Shown here in pieces: positions 1 through 10,166 of a stretch of DNA of 64,000 bases. The stretch is from Roseitalea sp. (GTDB taxonomy: Bacteria > Pseudomonadota > Alphaproteobacteria > Rhizobiales > Rhizobiaceae), in contig JAEPON010000006.1 of NCBI GenBank assembly GCA_017642895.1, positions 62,001 through 126,000 of the forward strand, given 5' to 3'. Every line of letters starts with the position of its first letter. Position 1 is the first letter of the stretch. Position numbers and translations under genes: made by a program. The notes beneath the pieces are model-generated. The model did not search any database and was not told the DNA's origin. It was given only the letters and a program-made list of their open reading frames with translations.

Positions 1-1352
1 GGCGCATTGGCGAAGCGCCCAGCAATGCGCTGTCCGGCCAATTGCAGGCGATGAACCTGCCGCTGGGGCGACTGAAGACAGGTACGCCGCCGCGTCTCGA
101 CGGACGGACCATCGCCTGGTCGCAACTTGAGATGCAGAAGGCCGATGACGATCCAGTTCCGTTCTCGACGATGACGGAGCGGATCGCCAACCGGCAGATC
201 GAATGCGGCATCACGCGGACGACCGCTGAAACGCACACCGTCATTCGCGACAATATCGGGCGGTCGGCGATGTATTCGGGCAAGATCGAGGGGACGGGCC
301 CGCGCTACTGCCCTTCCATCGAAGACAAGATCGTCAGGTTCGGAGACCGGGACGGGCACCAGGTCTTTCTGGAGCCCGAGGGCCTGGACGATCATACGGT
401 TTACCCGAACGGCATTTCCACATCACTGCCCGAAGATGTTCAGGCGGCGTTTCTGAAGACGATTCCGGGGCTCGAGCAGGCTGCAATCCTCCAGCCGGGT
501 TATGCGATCGAATATGATCATGTCGATCCTCGCGCGCTGGATGCGAGCCTTGCCCTGCGCGACGTGTCAGGGTTCTATCTCGCCGGTCAGATCAATGGCA
601 CGACGGGCTATGAGGAGGCGGCGGCGCAAGGTCTGGTCGCCGGTCTCAATGCGGCGCGCTTTGCCGGCCGTCTGGACCCGGTGCGGTTCAGCCGGACCAA
701 CAGCTATGTCGGGGTCATGCTGGACGATCTGACATCGCGTGGTGTGTCCGAACCCTATCGCATGTTCACGTCGCGCGCCGAATACCGCCTGTCTTTGCGG
801 ATCGACAATGCGGACATGCGGATGACACCCTTGGCCATGGAATACGGATTGGCGTCCACACAAAGGCGCCGCCATTACGAGACGATCAAGATCGCACTGG
901 ATGAGGCGCGGGATTTGAGCGGTTCGCTGACGCTAACACCACAGCAAGCGAACCGATTCGGTCTCGAAATCAATCATGACGGCGTGCGGCGGTCGGCCTA
1001 TGATCTGATGGCTTACCCGGACATCACATTTGATCGTCTGGTTCCGATCTGGCCGGAGCTTGGCGAAGTGGCTCGATCGACAGCAGGCCGGTTGGAGATC
1101 GAAGCGCAATATGCCGTCTATATGAAACGGCAAGCGTCGGACATTGCCGCCGTGCGTCGCGACGAAGCGCTGGCCTTGCCGGTTGACATGGCTTTTGACC
1201 GTATTGCCGGCCTGTCGAACGAGCTCAAGCAGAAGCTCGTCGCGCGTCGTCCGTCATCGATTGCCGAAGCACAACGGATCGACGGGATGACGCCGGCGGC
1301 GCTGGCGTTGTTGATTGCCCATATCCGGAAGTATGACAGCGAAGCGGCATGA
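1..1352 (+). CDS. mnmG: MnmG (GidA), tRNA wobble-uridine modification enzyme, 5' end cut by window
   Basis: The reading frame is open from the left edge (frame starting at base 3) and gives about 449 C-terminal residues. The family is normally about 620-630 aa, so roughly the first 170 residues, with the FAD-binding GxGxxG, lie outside. MnmG works with MnmE in the cytoplasm to modify C5 of wobble U34 in a subset of tRNAs, using FAD and a folate one-carbon donor. Seen here: [10 protein letters not shown] near the left edge, the strongly conserved [12 protein letters not shown] loop in the middle, and the all-helical C-terminal domain that binds MnmE. The stop overlaps the rsmG start by 4 bp (ATGA), so the two are translationally coupled. 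This mnmG-rsmG-parAB order marks the oriC-proximal region in many alphaproteobacteria. Confidence 0.97.
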   Translation, partial: RIGEAPSNALSGQLQAMNLPLGRLKTGTPPRLDGRTIAWSQLEMQKADDDPVPFSTMTERIANRQIECGITRTTAETHTVIRDNIGRSAMYSGKIEGTGPRYCPSIEDKIVRFGDRDGHQVFLEPEGLDDHTVYPNGISTSLPEDVQAAFLKTIPGLEQAAILQPGYAIEYDHVDPRALDASLALRDVSGFYLAGQINGTTGYEEAAAQGLVAGLNAARFAGRLDPVRFSRTNSYVGVMLDDLTSRGVSEPYRMFTSRAEYRLSLRIDNADMRMTPLAMEYGLASTQRRRHYETIKIALDEARDLSGSLTLTPQQANRFGLEINHDGVRRSAYDLMAYPDITFDRLVPIWPELGEVARSTAGRLEIEAQYAVYMKRQASDIAAVRRDEALALPVDMAFDRIAGLSNELKQKLVARRPSSIAEAQRIDGMTPAALALLIAHIRKYDSEAA

Positions 1353-2005
1353 ACGATCTTGGCCCGGCGCGCGCTGCGCTGTCTTTCGATCGGGATGGCA
1401 GCAATGTTTCACGTGAAACGCTGAGGCGCATGGCGCAATTTGCCGACCTGTTCGATGCCTGGTCGAAGCGGATCAATCTCGTCGCATCATCGACAGGCGA
1501 TGATTTCTGGACCCGGCACGTGGCTGACAGCGCGCAACTCCTGCGGCTGAAACCTGATGCCCGCCATTGGGCCGACCTGGGATCCGGCGGCGGGTTCCCG
1601 GGTATGGTGATCGCCATCCTGCTGTCGGAGACCGAAGGCGCGCATGTCGACCTGATCGAAAGCAACCGCAAGAAGGCGGCGTTCCTCCAGACGGTTCGCG
1701 CCGCATGTGCACCCTGCGCCAGCGTCCATCCCGCCCGCATCGAGGACGCCGTTTTGCGTCTTGAAGCGCCCCAGGTCGTTACCGCGCGCGCGCTCGCGCC
1801 GCTCGACGATCTTCTGTCCCTGGTGACACCGTGGCTCGCAGCGGGCACGACCTGTCTGTTCCACAAAGGCCGTGGATATGCCGATGAAGTCGCCGATAGC
1901 CGTGCACATTGGCATTTCGATCTGATAGTACATGAGAGTGTTGCCGCCCCGGACTCGGTCATCCTGGAGATCAGTGATGTCCGCCGGGCGCCCAATTCAC
2001 ACTGA
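1349..2005 (+). CDS. rsmG: RsmG (GidB), 16S rRNA G527 N7-methyltransferase
   Basis: This 218-aa SAM-dependent methyltransferase makes m7G527 in 16S rRNA; loss of the modification is a known route to low-level streptomycin resistance. Seen: the N-terminal NVSRET motif, the helical cap with [15 protein letters not shown], the SAM-binding loop [10 protein letters not shown] around residues 76-85, and the acidic end of beta-2 ([13 protein letters not shown]). Length and order fit the family. It starts inside the mnmG stop codon (4-bp overlap) and is followed after 13 bp by parA. The codons for NVSRET carry a parS site (annotated separately), so this stretch of the gene is doubly constrained. Confidence 0.97.
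   Translation: MNDLGPARAALSFDRDGSNVSRETLRRMAQFADLFDAWSKRINLVASSTGDDFWTRHVADSAQLLRLKPDARHWADLGSGGGFPGMVIAILLSETEGAHVDLIESNRKKAAFLQTVRAACAPCASVHPARIEDAVLRLEAPQVVTARALAPLDDLLSLVTPWLAAGTTCLFHKGRGYADEVADSRAHWHFDLIVHESVAAPDSVILEISDVRRAPNSH
1405..1420. other. parS: parS centromere-like site inside rsmG
   Basis: TGTTTCACGTGAAACG matches the 16-bp ParB-binding consensus TGTTTCACGTGAAACA at 15 of 16 positions and contains the perfect 14-bp palindrome GTTTCACGTGAAAC. It lies in the codons for Asn-Val-Ser-Arg-Glu-Thr of rsmG, about 600 bp before parA and 1.4 kb before parB. ParB nucleates here and spreads as a CTP-dependent clamp, and ParA then segregates the complex. A parS in this position is known for other alphaproteobacteria. 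Confidence 0.9.
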
Positions 2006-2018
2006 ACCGGGGACCGGA

Positions 2019-2810
<792 letters not shown>

Positions 2811-2845
2811 ACCCGATTCGAACCCGGAACGATACGGAAAAAACA

Positions 2846-3721
2846 ATGGTAGACGACAGATCGGACAGACGGCTTGGGCGGGGGCTGGCGGCATTGATCG
2901 GCGAGATGGACCAGCCGGCGCAAACCGCAGTCGCCCCGGTTGCCAGCGACCGCAGCGTGCCCATCGAGATGATCGGCCGCAATCCCAACAATCCGCGCCG
3001 CGCGTTCAGCGATGACGATCTGGATGATCTGGCCCGTTCCATGCGCGATCACGGGGTCATTCAGCCGATTGTCGTCCGCTCCGTGTCGTCTTCCGCAGAT
3101 CAGCCATATGAAATCATCGCCGGCGAACGACGGTGGCGCGCTGCGCAGCGCGCCGGATTGGCCGAGGTCCCGGTGATCGTTCGCGAGGTCGATGACCGTT
3201 CGGCTCTCGAGATCGCCATTGTCGAAAACGTGCAGCGATCCGATCTCAATCCGATCGAGGAGGCGCTCGGATACCAGCAATTGATGAATGAGTATGGCTA
3301 TGGCCAAGCCGATCTGGGCGATGTCATCGGCAAAAGCCGAAGCCATGTGGCCAACACGTTGCGCCTGCTCAAACTGCCTGCTTCGGTTCAGGCGATGGTC
3401 TCGGCCGGCGATCTGTCGGCCGGCCATGCGCGAACGCTGGTGACGGCGGATGATCCGATGGCGATCGCGCGCAAGATCGTTGCCGAGGGTCTTTCGGTGA
3501 GACAGGCCGAAACACTGGCCCAGGCGCCGGTGGAGGTCGATCACGACCCGATTCGTAAGTCGGCAAAGGATGCTGATCTGGCCGCGCTGGAAAAGTCGCT
3601 GTCGGACGTGTCGGGATACAAGGTCGGCATCAAACCCAAAGCCAAGGGCGGCGAAATGCGCATCGCCTACCAGTCGCTCGAGCAGCTCGACGATCTGTGC
3701 CGTTTGCTGCAACGCCAATAG
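2846..3721 (+). CDS. parB: ParB chromosome-partitioning protein
   Basis: This 291-aa protein is the parS-binding CTPase of the partition system. Seen: the N-terminal LGRGLAALIGE segment common to alphaproteobacterial chromosomal ParB, the CTP-binding GERRWRAAQRAG motif at residues 93-104, ENVQRSDLNPIEEA, a helix-turn-helix (ADLGDVIGKSRSHVANTLRLL) and a C-terminal dimerisation domain. The ATG at 2846 was chosen over earlier in-frame starts because it begins just before LGRGL. The gene is convergent with holA, 42 bp away, with no clear T-tailed hairpin between them. Confidence 0.97.
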   Translation: MVDDRSDRRLGRGLAALIGEMDQPAQTAVAPVASDRSVPIEMIGRNPNNPRRAFSDDDLDDLARSMRDHGVIQPIVVRSVSSSADQPYEIIAGERRWRAAQRAGLAEVPVIVREVDDRSALEIAIVENVQRSDLNPIEEALGYQQLMNEYGYGQADLGDVIGKSRSHVANTLRLLKLPASVQAMVSAGDLSAGHARTLVTADDPMAIARKIVAEGLSVRQAETLAQAPVEVDHDPIRKSAKDADLAALEKSLSDVSGYKVGIKPKAKGGEMRIAYQSLEQLDDLCRLLQRQ

Positions 3722-3763
3722 GCCGCCATATCGATTCGCTTCCGCAACAGTGTTGGGCAAATA

Positions 3764-4798
3764 CTAGCGCCGTCGCGCGCTCTGGACGGTCAGCGCCAGC
3801 AACGTCATGCGCAAAATGTCGGTCTCCAGGTGCCGTGCCCGGCGCGCCTGAAGGACCGCGTCGCGCAACCGGCCGAGCCCGGCGCGAATGGCGGGCCCGC
3901 TCCATATGCCAGCGGCCTGCTCCATCGCCTTGCGGCGTGCGAAGAAGACGGGCGGTTTGGCCTGGGCCACCGCCGCAGTCGGATTTTTTCCTTGACTGTC
4001 CATGTCGGCCCGGATCCGGTCGAGCGCCTGGAACTGCCGGGTCAGCATTGCGAGCAGAGCCGATGGCGCTCCGCCGCCGCTCTCGAATTTAATGACGGCT
4101 CGGTCCAGCGCCTTGAGATCGCCCGTCAGCACGGCCATCGAGACATCGTCGAACCCCAGCGCCGATGCATCGCCGCAAATGGCCCGCACATCAGACAGTG
4201 TGACGGTTGGCTGGCCGCGAGCGTAGAGCGCGATCTTGTCAAGTTCGGCGCGGGAGGCGGCACGGTCGCCCCCCAGATGATCGACAAGGAAGCGGCGTGC
4301 GTCGAGTTCCAGCCGCAATCCGGCTGCGGAAAATGTCCGGTCGATGAGCTCCTGCAGAACCCTGTCATTGTCAGTATAGCAGGGAATGGCGAGCCCGGCT
4401 GGCGCTTTCTCGACGGCGCCGCGCAGACCGCCCTTTTTCAGATCAGCCGCTTCCACGATGATCATCGTATCAGTCGGTGGATCGCCGAGCAGCCTGTCGA
4501 TCTGGCCGAGGAGCGCCCGGTCATTGCCTGCACCGCGAAGCCATATCAGCCGGCGGCCACCAAACATGCCGACCGTGTAGGCCTCGTTAATGAGACGGTC
4601 CGGGTCGGCGCCCGGGTTTGCCGCATCAATCCGGATCGTACTGAACGGATCGTCCAGCGGGACATTGCTCGCTTTTGCCAGCGCCGAGGCGCGCTCCGAA
4701 ACAAGGCCGTGATCCGGCCCATAGATGAGGTAGACCACGTAATCGCGATCGGGCCGCGCCGTGAAGCGGTCGGCCTCATGGTTCTTGAGCTGGGCCAC
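3764..4798 (-). CDS. holA: DNA polymerase III delta subunit (HolA)
   Basis: This 344-aa clamp-loader subunit opens the beta sliding clamp during replication. It has the diagnostic weak AAA+ fold: VYLIYGPDHGLVSERA near the N-terminus (a degenerate P-loop), LIWLRGAGND, the helical lid with SRAELDKIALYARG, and a C-terminal collar domain with ARRKAMEQAAGIW. Translation starts at a GTG (4798) 12 bp downstream of the lptE stop; GAGGGG lies 8 nt before it. The leuS-lptE-holA order with tight overlaps indicates one leftward operon. Confidence 0.93.
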   Translation of the reverse strand: MAQLKNHEADRFTARPDRDYVVYLIYGPDHGLVSERASALAKASNVPLDDPFSTIRIDAANPGADPDRLINEAYTVGMFGGRRLIWLRGAGNDRALLGQIDRLLGDPPTDTMIIVEAADLKKGGLRGAVEKAPAGLAIPCYTDNDRVLQELIDRTFSAAGLRLELDARRFLVDHLGGDRAASRAELDKIALYARGQPTVTLSDVRAICGDASALGFDDVSMAVLTGDLKALDRAVIKFESGGGAPSALLAMLTRQFQALDRIRADMDSQGKNPTAAVAQAKPPVFFARRKAMEQAAGIWSGPAIRAGLGRLRDAVLQARRARHLETDILRMTLLALTVQSARRR

Positions 4799-4810
4799 AG
4801 GGAACGCCCC

Positions 4811-5362
4811 TCAGCGGGCGGCAAGCGCCGTCGCCACAACGATCCGAAACCGTTCGGCAAGCTCGGCCGCCGCGCGGTTCTCGGCATCGCGCAAAGCGCG
4901 CAGATTGGCGAATTCCTGCCGCGTGTTGTCAAAAGAAGCGGTTGCCGACCGGGTTTCGGACGCGATGGTGACGCCGTCCTCAATCCGGGTCAGGATCAGT
5001 TGACCCGTCAGGGTCACGCGTCTGGCCGTGATGTTCGTCGATCCGTCCGGCGCGGACACGCGGAAAATGTCCGTGATGGATGAAGATATCGTCAATGTCG
5101 CCCGGTGGTCGGCCGACGGATCGACCGTGCCGCCATTGTAGAGCAGAAAGACAAGCTCGTTGCGAACCTGTTGGCTGACCCTGTCGCCAACATCAGTGAC
5201 GATGACGCGGCTGAGTGGTGCGGTGGACACGGCGAACTGTGTTGATCCGGCCTGATACAGCGGCTGGACCGTACACCCGGCCAAAACCGCCAGGCTGCCG
5301 AGCAACGCGGCCCGTCGCGAAGCGATCCGTTTTCCGCGGCGGTGGGGCATCGTGTCCATCAT
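4811..5362 (-). CDS. lptE: LptE-like LPS-assembly lipoprotein
   Basis: This 183-aa outer-membrane lipoprotein is expected to plug the LptD barrel and help insert lipopolysaccharide. Seen: a positively charged N-terminus, a hydrophobic stretch and the lipobox LAGC with Cys30 as the lipidation site, followed by VQPLY, which is characteristic of LptE. The body is a mixed alpha/beta domain with little sequence conservation. It overlaps leuS by 4 bp and precedes holA by 12 bp; the leuS-lptE-holA arrangement is widespread in proteobacteria and supports the call as much as the sequence does. Confidence 0.87.
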   Translation of the reverse strand: MMDTMPHRRGKRIASRRAALLGSLAVLAGCTVQPLYQAGSTQFAVSTAPLSRVIVTDVGDRVSQQVRNELVFLLYNGGTVDPSADHRATLTISSSITDIFRVSAPDGSTNITARRVTLTGQLILTRIEDGVTIASETRSATASFDNTRQEFANLRALRDAENRAAAELAERFRIVVATALAAR

Positions 5363-7977
5363 GCGACTATATTGACGATACGGCCCGGCACCACAATCAC
5401 CTTTTTTGGCGCGATGCCGTCGAGATGGCGTTGGACGGTCTCCAGCGCCAAGGCCGACTGCTCGACACTGTCCTTGTGCGCATCGCGGGCCACCTCGATC
5501 TCGCCGCGTTTCTTGCCATTGATCTGGACGGGCAGCACAATGGTATCGTCAGCGACCAGAGCTGCGTCAAATGCGGGCCACGGTGCCTGGGCCACCATGT
5601 CTTCATGCCCCAATGCCATCCAGCATTCCTCGGCCAAATGGGGGGCAATCGGCGCCATGATCTGGACCAGGATCGACAGGGCTTCATGGGCGGCCGCCTT
5701 GTCGGCCTGATTGTCCCCGTCCACGGCTTTTTCGATCGTCGGCGCGATGGCGTTGACCAGCTCATGGATGCGGGCGATCGCCTTGTTGAAGGCCAGCCGC
5801 TCGAAATCCTCGCCCACTCCCTTGAGTGCCTTGTGGGCCGCCTTCCGCATCGATGCAAAAGCACCGTTCGCATCGGACGGGTCCCCTGCAACGATCATTG
5901 GCGCGGCGCCCGCCACGACGCGCCAGACACGCTGAATAAAGCGGTGCGCCCCCTCGGCGCCCGAATCGGTCCATTCAACATCCCGCTCAGGGGGTGAATC
6001 GGACAGCATGAACCAGCGCGCCGTGTCGGCGCCGAAGCTTTGCGTGATGTCCTCGGGTCCGATCGTGTTGCGTTTGGACTTGGACATTTTTTCGAGCGGG
6101 CCGATGGTCACGGGCGCGCCGGTCGCCGCGTCGAAGGCCTTGCGGTTGGCATCATGGCCCTCGATCCGTACCTGACCCGGCTCGAGCCAGCCGCCATCTT
6201 CGGCCCTGTAGGTCTCGTGGACGACCATGCCTTGCGTGAACAGGCCCTTGAACGGCTCGTCAACCGCCATGTGGCCGGTGCGGCTCATCGCACGCGCAAA
6301 GAAACGCGAATAGAGCAGATGCAAGATCGCGTGTTCGATACCGCCAATATACTGATCGACCGGGAGCCAGGCATTGGCAGCGTTGGGATCGGTCGGTGTT
6401 TCGGCATGCGGGTCGGTAAAGCGGGCGAAATACCAGGATGAATCGACGAACGTGTCCATCGTGTCGGTTTCACGCCGTGCGGCATTGCCGCAGGACGGGC
6501 AATCGACATGTTTCCATGTCGGATGATGGTCGAGCGGGTTGCCCGGCTTGTCGAAGCTGACATCGTCGGGCAGCGTGACCGGAAGCTGGTCCTTTGGCAC
6601 AGGCACCAGCCCGCAATTGTCGCAGTGAATGACCGGGATCGGGCAGCCCCAATAGCGCTGGCGCGACACGCCCCAGTCGCGCAGCTTGAACTGCACCTGC
6701 CGCTTGCCTTGAGGCGTGCCGGCGAAGTCAACCGATTCCAATCTGTCGGCAACCGCATCGAACGCCGTGTCCGGTGTCAGGCCGTCAAGGAACGATGAGT
6801 TGATCATCGTTCCATTGCCGGTCCAGGCCTCGTCGCCGATCGCAAAGCTGGCTGCGTCGGCACCGGGCGGCAGCACGACAGGCACAACCGGAAGACCGTA
6901 TTTCCGCGCGAAATCGAGGTCACGCTGGTCGCCCGAGGGACAGCCGAAGATCGCGCCGGTGCCGTAATCCATCAGCACGAAATTGGCGACGTAGACCGGC
7001 AGGTCCCATGCCACGCCAAACGGATGCCGAACCCGGATGCCGGTGTCGAAACCTTCTTTCTCGGCGGTCTCGAGCGCGGTCACCGATGTTCCCATTCGCC
7101 GGCACTTTTCGCAGAACGCGGCAAGGTCCGGGTTTGATCCGGCCGCCTTTCTGGCCAAGGGATGGTCGGCGGCGATCGCCATGAAGGAAGCGCCAAAGAG
7201 CGTGTCGGGCCGGGTGGTATAAACTTCGAGTTCGGTTTCCCCGTCGGGCGCGGTTTCCGGCGTCAACGCCCAGCGGATCGACAAGCCCTCCGACCGGCCG
7301 ATCCAGTTGCGCTGCATCAGCCGCACCTTGTCGGGCCACTCCTCAAGATTGTCGATCGAATCGAGCAGGTCCTGGCTGAAATCGGTGATCCTGAACACCC
7401 ATTGCGCCAGTTCGCGTTGCTCGACCTCGGCGCCCGAGCGCCAGCCCTTGCCGTCGATCACCTGTTCGTTGGCCAGAACTGTCTGGTCGACCGGGTCCCA
7501 ATTGACTTTTGAGACGCGGCGACCGACCAGGCCAGACTCAAGGAAATCGACGAACAGCATTTGCTGGCGATGGTAATAGTCGATATCGCAGGTGGCGAAC
7601 TCCCGGCTCCAGTCGATCGACAGGCCCATGAGCTTCAGTTGGGCGCGCATCGTGTCGATGTTCTGGTAAGTCCAGTCGCGCGGATGCACCTTGTTCTGCA
7701 TCGCCGCATTTTCCGCCGGCATGCCGAACGCATCCCAGCCCATCGGATGCAGCACATTGTAGCCCATGGCACGCCGGTGGCGGGCGACGACATCGCCCAT
7801 TGTGTAATTGCGCGTGTGACCGATATGGATGCGCCCGGACGGATAGGGAAACATCTCCAGGACATAATATCTGGGTCGGGGATCGGCGTTGTCGGTTTCA
7901 AACAGCTTCGCCTCGTCCCAGGCTCTTTGCCATTTGGGCTCGGATGCGCGCGGGTTGTAGCGTTCAGGTGTCGTCAT
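5359..7977 (-). CDS. leuS: Leucyl-tRNA synthetase
   Basis: This class I aminoacyl-tRNA synthetase of about 872 aa charges tRNA-Leu in the cytoplasm. Seen: the HIGH motif as [12 protein letters not shown] near residue 55, the CP1 editing domain with [16 protein letters not shown], the [15 protein letters not shown] segment, KMSKSKRN before the anticodon-binding domain, and a C-terminal domain ending [14 protein letters not shown]. The start at 7977 gives the usual [10 protein letters not shown]-terminus; ATGs at 8007 or 8037 would add 10 or 20 residues and no candidate has a strong ribosome-binding site. It begins a leftward operon with lptE and holA, divergent from the YggS gene. Confidence 0.97.
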   Translation of the reverse strand: MTTPERYNPRASEPKWQRAWDEAKLFETDNADPRPRYYVLEMFPYPSGRIHIGHTRNYTMGDVVARHRRAMGYNVLHPMGWDAFGMPAENAAMQNKVHPRDWTYQNIDTMRAQLKLMGLSIDWSREFATCDIDYYHRQQMLFVDFLESGLVGRRVSKVNWDPVDQTVLANEQVIDGKGWRSGAEVEQRELAQWVFRITDFSQDLLDSIDNLEEWPDKVRLMQRNWIGRSEGLSIRWALTPETAPDGETELEVYTTRPDTLFGASFMAIAADHPLARKAAGSNPDLAAFCEKCRRMGTSVTALETAEKEGFDTGIRVRHPFGVAWDLPVYVANFVLMDYGTGAIFGCPSGDQRDLDFARKYGLPVVPVVLPPGADAASFAIGDEAWTGNGTMINSSFLDGLTPDTAFDAVADRLESVDFAGTPQGKRQVQFKLRDWGVSRQRYWGCPIPVIHCDNCGLVPVPKDQLPVTLPDDVSFDKPGNPLDHHPTWKHVDCPSCGNAARRETDTMDTFVDSSWYFARFTDPHAETPTDPNAANAWLPVDQYIGGIEHAILHLLYSRFFARAMSRTGHMAVDEPFKGLFTQGMVVHETYRAEDGGWLEPGQVRIEGHDANRKAFDAATGAPVTIGPLEKMSKSKRNTIGPEDITQSFGADTARWFMLSDSPPERDVEWTDSGAEGAHRFIQRVWRVVAGAAPMIVAGDPSDANGAFASMRKAAHKALKGVGEDFERLAFNKAIARIHELVNAIAPTIEKAVDGDNQADKAAAHEALSILVQIMAPIAPHLAEECWMALGHEDMVAQAPWPAFDAALVADDTIVLPVQINGKKRGEIEVARDAHKDSVEQSALALETVQRHLDGIAPKKVIVVPGRIVNIVA

Positions 7978-8112
7978 CGGGGCAGAGGTTTCCGGCTGGG
8001 CAGCCATGCGGCTTGAAATCGGGGCACCGGCATGCACTTAAGCTGTCGTATGCGCGCCGGTGTCATGCCGCCAAATGCGCACAGCGTCAACCATGCCGCG
8101 GGGGCGGGAAGC

Positions 8113-8802
8113 GTGTCGGACCAGCAGCCAAACAAGCCGGACCAGATGGCGGTGCATCGTTTCGACGCGGTGGTCGAAGCGATCGCCAACGCCGCGCGCT
8201 CGGCAAAGCGCGCGCCGGGCGCGATCACGCTTGTTGCCGTCAGCAAGACATTCGATGCCGAAGCGATCCGGCCCGTGCTCGAGCGAGGCCACCGTGTGTT
8301 CGGCGAGAACCGCGTGCAGGAGGCTGCGGGCAAGTGGCCGGATCTGCGCAAGGCTTACGGCGATATCGAACTGCATCTGATCGGGCCGCTGCAATCGAAC
8401 AAGGCCGCCGAGGCCGTCGCCTTGTTCGACGTGATCGAAACCGTGGATCGCGAGAAGATCGCGCGGGCGCTTGCCCGGGAGATCGCCGGTCAGGGCCGCA
8501 GCCCGCGGCTCTATGTGCAGGTGAACACCGGCGAGGAGCCGCAAAAGGCTGGCGTCGCGCCAGCCGATACCGTCTCCTTTGTTGCCATGTGCCGCGATGA
8601 ACTCGATCTGGAAATCGAGGGATTGATGTGCATTCCGCCGTTCGACGAGAATCCGGGGCCCCATTTCGCGCTTTTGAAGACGCTTGCCGCCAAATCCGGA
8701 GTGAGCCGGCTTTCGATGGGCATGTCCGGTGATTTCGAGACGGCCATTGCGTTCGGTGCCACCAGCGTGCGTGTCGGATCGGCCATATTCGGCGCGCGAT
8801 GA
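8113..8802 (+). CDS. YggS/PLPBP-type pyridoxal-phosphate homeostasis protein
   Basis: This protein of about 229 aa is of the alanine-racemase-like TIM-barrel family without racemase domain 2, which binds PLP and buffers B6 and amino-acid pools. Seen: LVAVSKTF with the PLP-binding lysine, FGENRVQEA, HLIGPLQSNK, VNTGEEPQKAG, GLMCIPP and the phosphate-binding end LSMGMSGDFETAIAFG followed by VRVGSAIFG. The start is uncertain: a GTG at 8113 follows GGGCGGGAAGC and is preferred, while an ATG at 8146 would give 218 aa. It is transcribed divergently from leuS and seems monocistronic. Confidence 0.92.
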   Translation: MSDQQPNKPDQMAVHRFDAVVEAIANAARSAKRAPGAITLVAVSKTFDAEAIRPVLERGHRVFGENRVQEAAGKWPDLRKAYGDIELHLIGPLQSNKAAEAVALFDVIETVDREKIARALAREIAGQGRSPRLYVQVNTGEEPQKAGVAPADTVSFVAMCRDELDLEIEGLMCIPPFDENPGPHFALLKTLAAKSGVSRLSMGMSGDFETAIAFGATSVRVGSAIFGAR

Positions 8803-8926
8803 AGGTGCCTTCATCTTTTTGCAGTGTTTGTGCCTGACTTTCGCGCGCGAATCCGGCAGTGTGCGCCGGGGCGGAGCTTCGTGACAGCCAGTCCGGAGCA
8901 TTCCTTTGCAGATGAGGGAGTTACAC

Positions 8927-9754
8927 ATGACACCGAAGTTGGTCCGGTTGGGTGTAGGGATGGTTTTGGCCGGCATACTTGCCACGGCACCGGCGCATGC
9001 GGCGCGATGCATCACCAGCCAAGGCCAGTTCGAGGCCTATAAACAGGCTCTGGCCCAGCAGGCGGCGTCCGCTGGCGTCGGCCAGCGCGGCATGCAGGCT
9101 TTGCAGCAATCACGGATCTCAGGCATCACATGGCGGTTCGAATCCAATCCGTCCTCGCAGACGGGCACCCGGTATCGCAGTCCGGAACAGTTTCTCAGGA
9201 GCCGCTTTTCGAGCGTCAATTCATTTGTGTCGGGCGCCAAGCGCCGTTTGGGCCAGAAGGCCGGCCTGTTCCAGGCGCTGGAACGCCAGTATGGCGTGCC
9301 CGGCTCGATCCTGGTTGCGATCTGGGGCTATGAAACCTCCTGGGGCGGCTATACGGGCGACACGCCGATTGTGAGCGGTGCGGTGACGCTCGCATCCTAT
9401 TGCCGGCGCCACCCGCGGTTCGAGGACGATGCGATCGCTGCGTTGAAGCTCGTCGATCGCGGCCTCATCTCCGGAAACAGCCGGGGCGGGCCGTCCGGAG
9501 AACTTGGCCATATGCAGTTTCTGGCCGGCAACTGGATCCGCTTTGCGGTTGATGGCAGCGGCGACGGACGGGCCGACCCCAACAATTCCGCCGACGCATT
9601 GGCGACGGCGGCCAACATGCTGCGCCGGAACGGTTGGCGCGCCGGCCAGCCCTTCAACGAGGGATCGCGCAATTTCCGCGTGCTCGCGGCCTGGAACGAC
9701 AGCGGCAATTATCAACGCGCCATCGCCTATGCTGCGGGCTTGATCGACCAGTAA
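8927..9754 (+). CDS. Secreted lytic murein transglycosylase, MltB type
   Basis: This 275-aa periplasmic enzyme is predicted to cleave MurNAc-GlcNAc bonds of peptidoglycan with formation of 1,6-anhydro-MurNAc. Seen: a signal peptide (hydrophobic core followed by APAHA, cleavage near residue 26), the catalytic segment IWGYETSWGGYTGD with Glu136 as candidate acid/base, and GGPSGELGHMQFLAGNW plus SADALATAANMLRRNGWR, typical of the family-3 (SLT_2) fold. The ATG at 8927 follows GAGGGA at ideal spacing; in-frame codons upstream would spoil the signal peptide. There is no C-terminal peptidoglycan-binding domain, so this is the short form. It ends before a strong bidirectional terminator. Confidence 0.92.
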   Translation: MTPKLVRLGVGMVLAGILATAPAHAARCITSQGQFEAYKQALAQQAASAGVGQRGMQALQQSRISGITWRFESNPSSQTGTRYRSPEQFLRSRFSSVNSFVSGAKRRLGQKAGLFQALERQYGVPGSILVAIWGYETSWGGYTGDTPIVSGAVTLASYCRRHPRFEDDAIAALKLVDRGLISGNSRGGPSGELGHMQFLAGNWIRFAVDGSGDGRADPNNSADALATAANMLRRNGWRAGQPFNEGSRNFRVLAAWNDSGNYQRAIAYAAGLIDQ

Positions 9755-9785
9755 GCGTTGCGAGCCATTGCGAAGGCACCGACGC

Positions 9786-9823
9786 AAAAAACCCGCGCTC
9801 ACCCAGGCAAGCGCGGGTTTTTT
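9786..9823. terminator. Bidirectional rho-independent terminator
   Basis: A 14-nt arm, AAAAAACCCGCGCT, is mirrored perfectly by AGCGCGGGTTTTTT around a 10-nt loop. The GC-rich stem ends in a run of six T on either strand, so it can terminate both the rightward transglycosylase transcript and the leftward rpmF transcript, which converge here. Confidence 0.93.
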
Positions 9824-9841
9824 GTCATTGCGGCGAAAGAC

Positions 9842-10024
9842 TTAGTCTTCCTTGGGTGCGAGAACCTGGCGGCCGCGATACATGCCGGTCTTCAGATCGA
9901 TATGGTGCGGACGGCGCAGTTCGCCCGATGCCTTGTCCTCGACATAGGTCGGGTTCTTCAACGCGTCGCTTGACCGGCGCATGCCGCGCTTGGCGCGGGT
10001 GACCTTGCTCTTGGGTACAGCCAT
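9842..10024 (-). CDS. rpmF: 50S ribosomal protein L32
   Basis: This 60-aa ribosomal protein has the hallmark N-terminus [18 protein letters not shown], a central helix-turn segment and a C-terminal APKED tail. It lacks the CxxC pairs found in zinc-binding L32, so it is the C-minus, zinc-free form. The ATG at 10024 is preferred over in-frame codons up to 10084. It is convergent with the transglycosylase gene across the bidirectional terminator. Confidence 0.97.
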   Translation of the reverse strand: MAVPKSKVTRAKRGMRRSSDALKNPTYVEDKASGELRRPHHIDLKTGMYRGRQVLAPKED

Positions 10025-10166
10025 TTTCGTTACTCCAGATATCGGCGCAACAGCTGAACCCGACCGGTGGCCGGCCCGTCCCATACCGTCATGCGCGGAA
10101 AAGTGGGTGGCCTATACACAATCGGCACAGGTTTTGAAAGATGGAAGGCCCATGTTTTTTGGCGTC

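Noticed and set aside
2818..2834. CGATTCGAACCCGG, which resembles a reversed tRNA T-arm
   Set aside because: The 5-bp stem around the loop does not pair, no acceptor or anticodon arm is near, and the bases lie between the parA stop and the parB start.
3722..3763. Terminator between convergent parB and holA
   Set aside because: No stem with a T run is visible in the 42-bp gap.
9136..9152. GGTTCGAATCC, like a tRNA T-loop
   Set aside because: It is inside the transglycosylase coding frame and no cloverleaf can be drawn around it.
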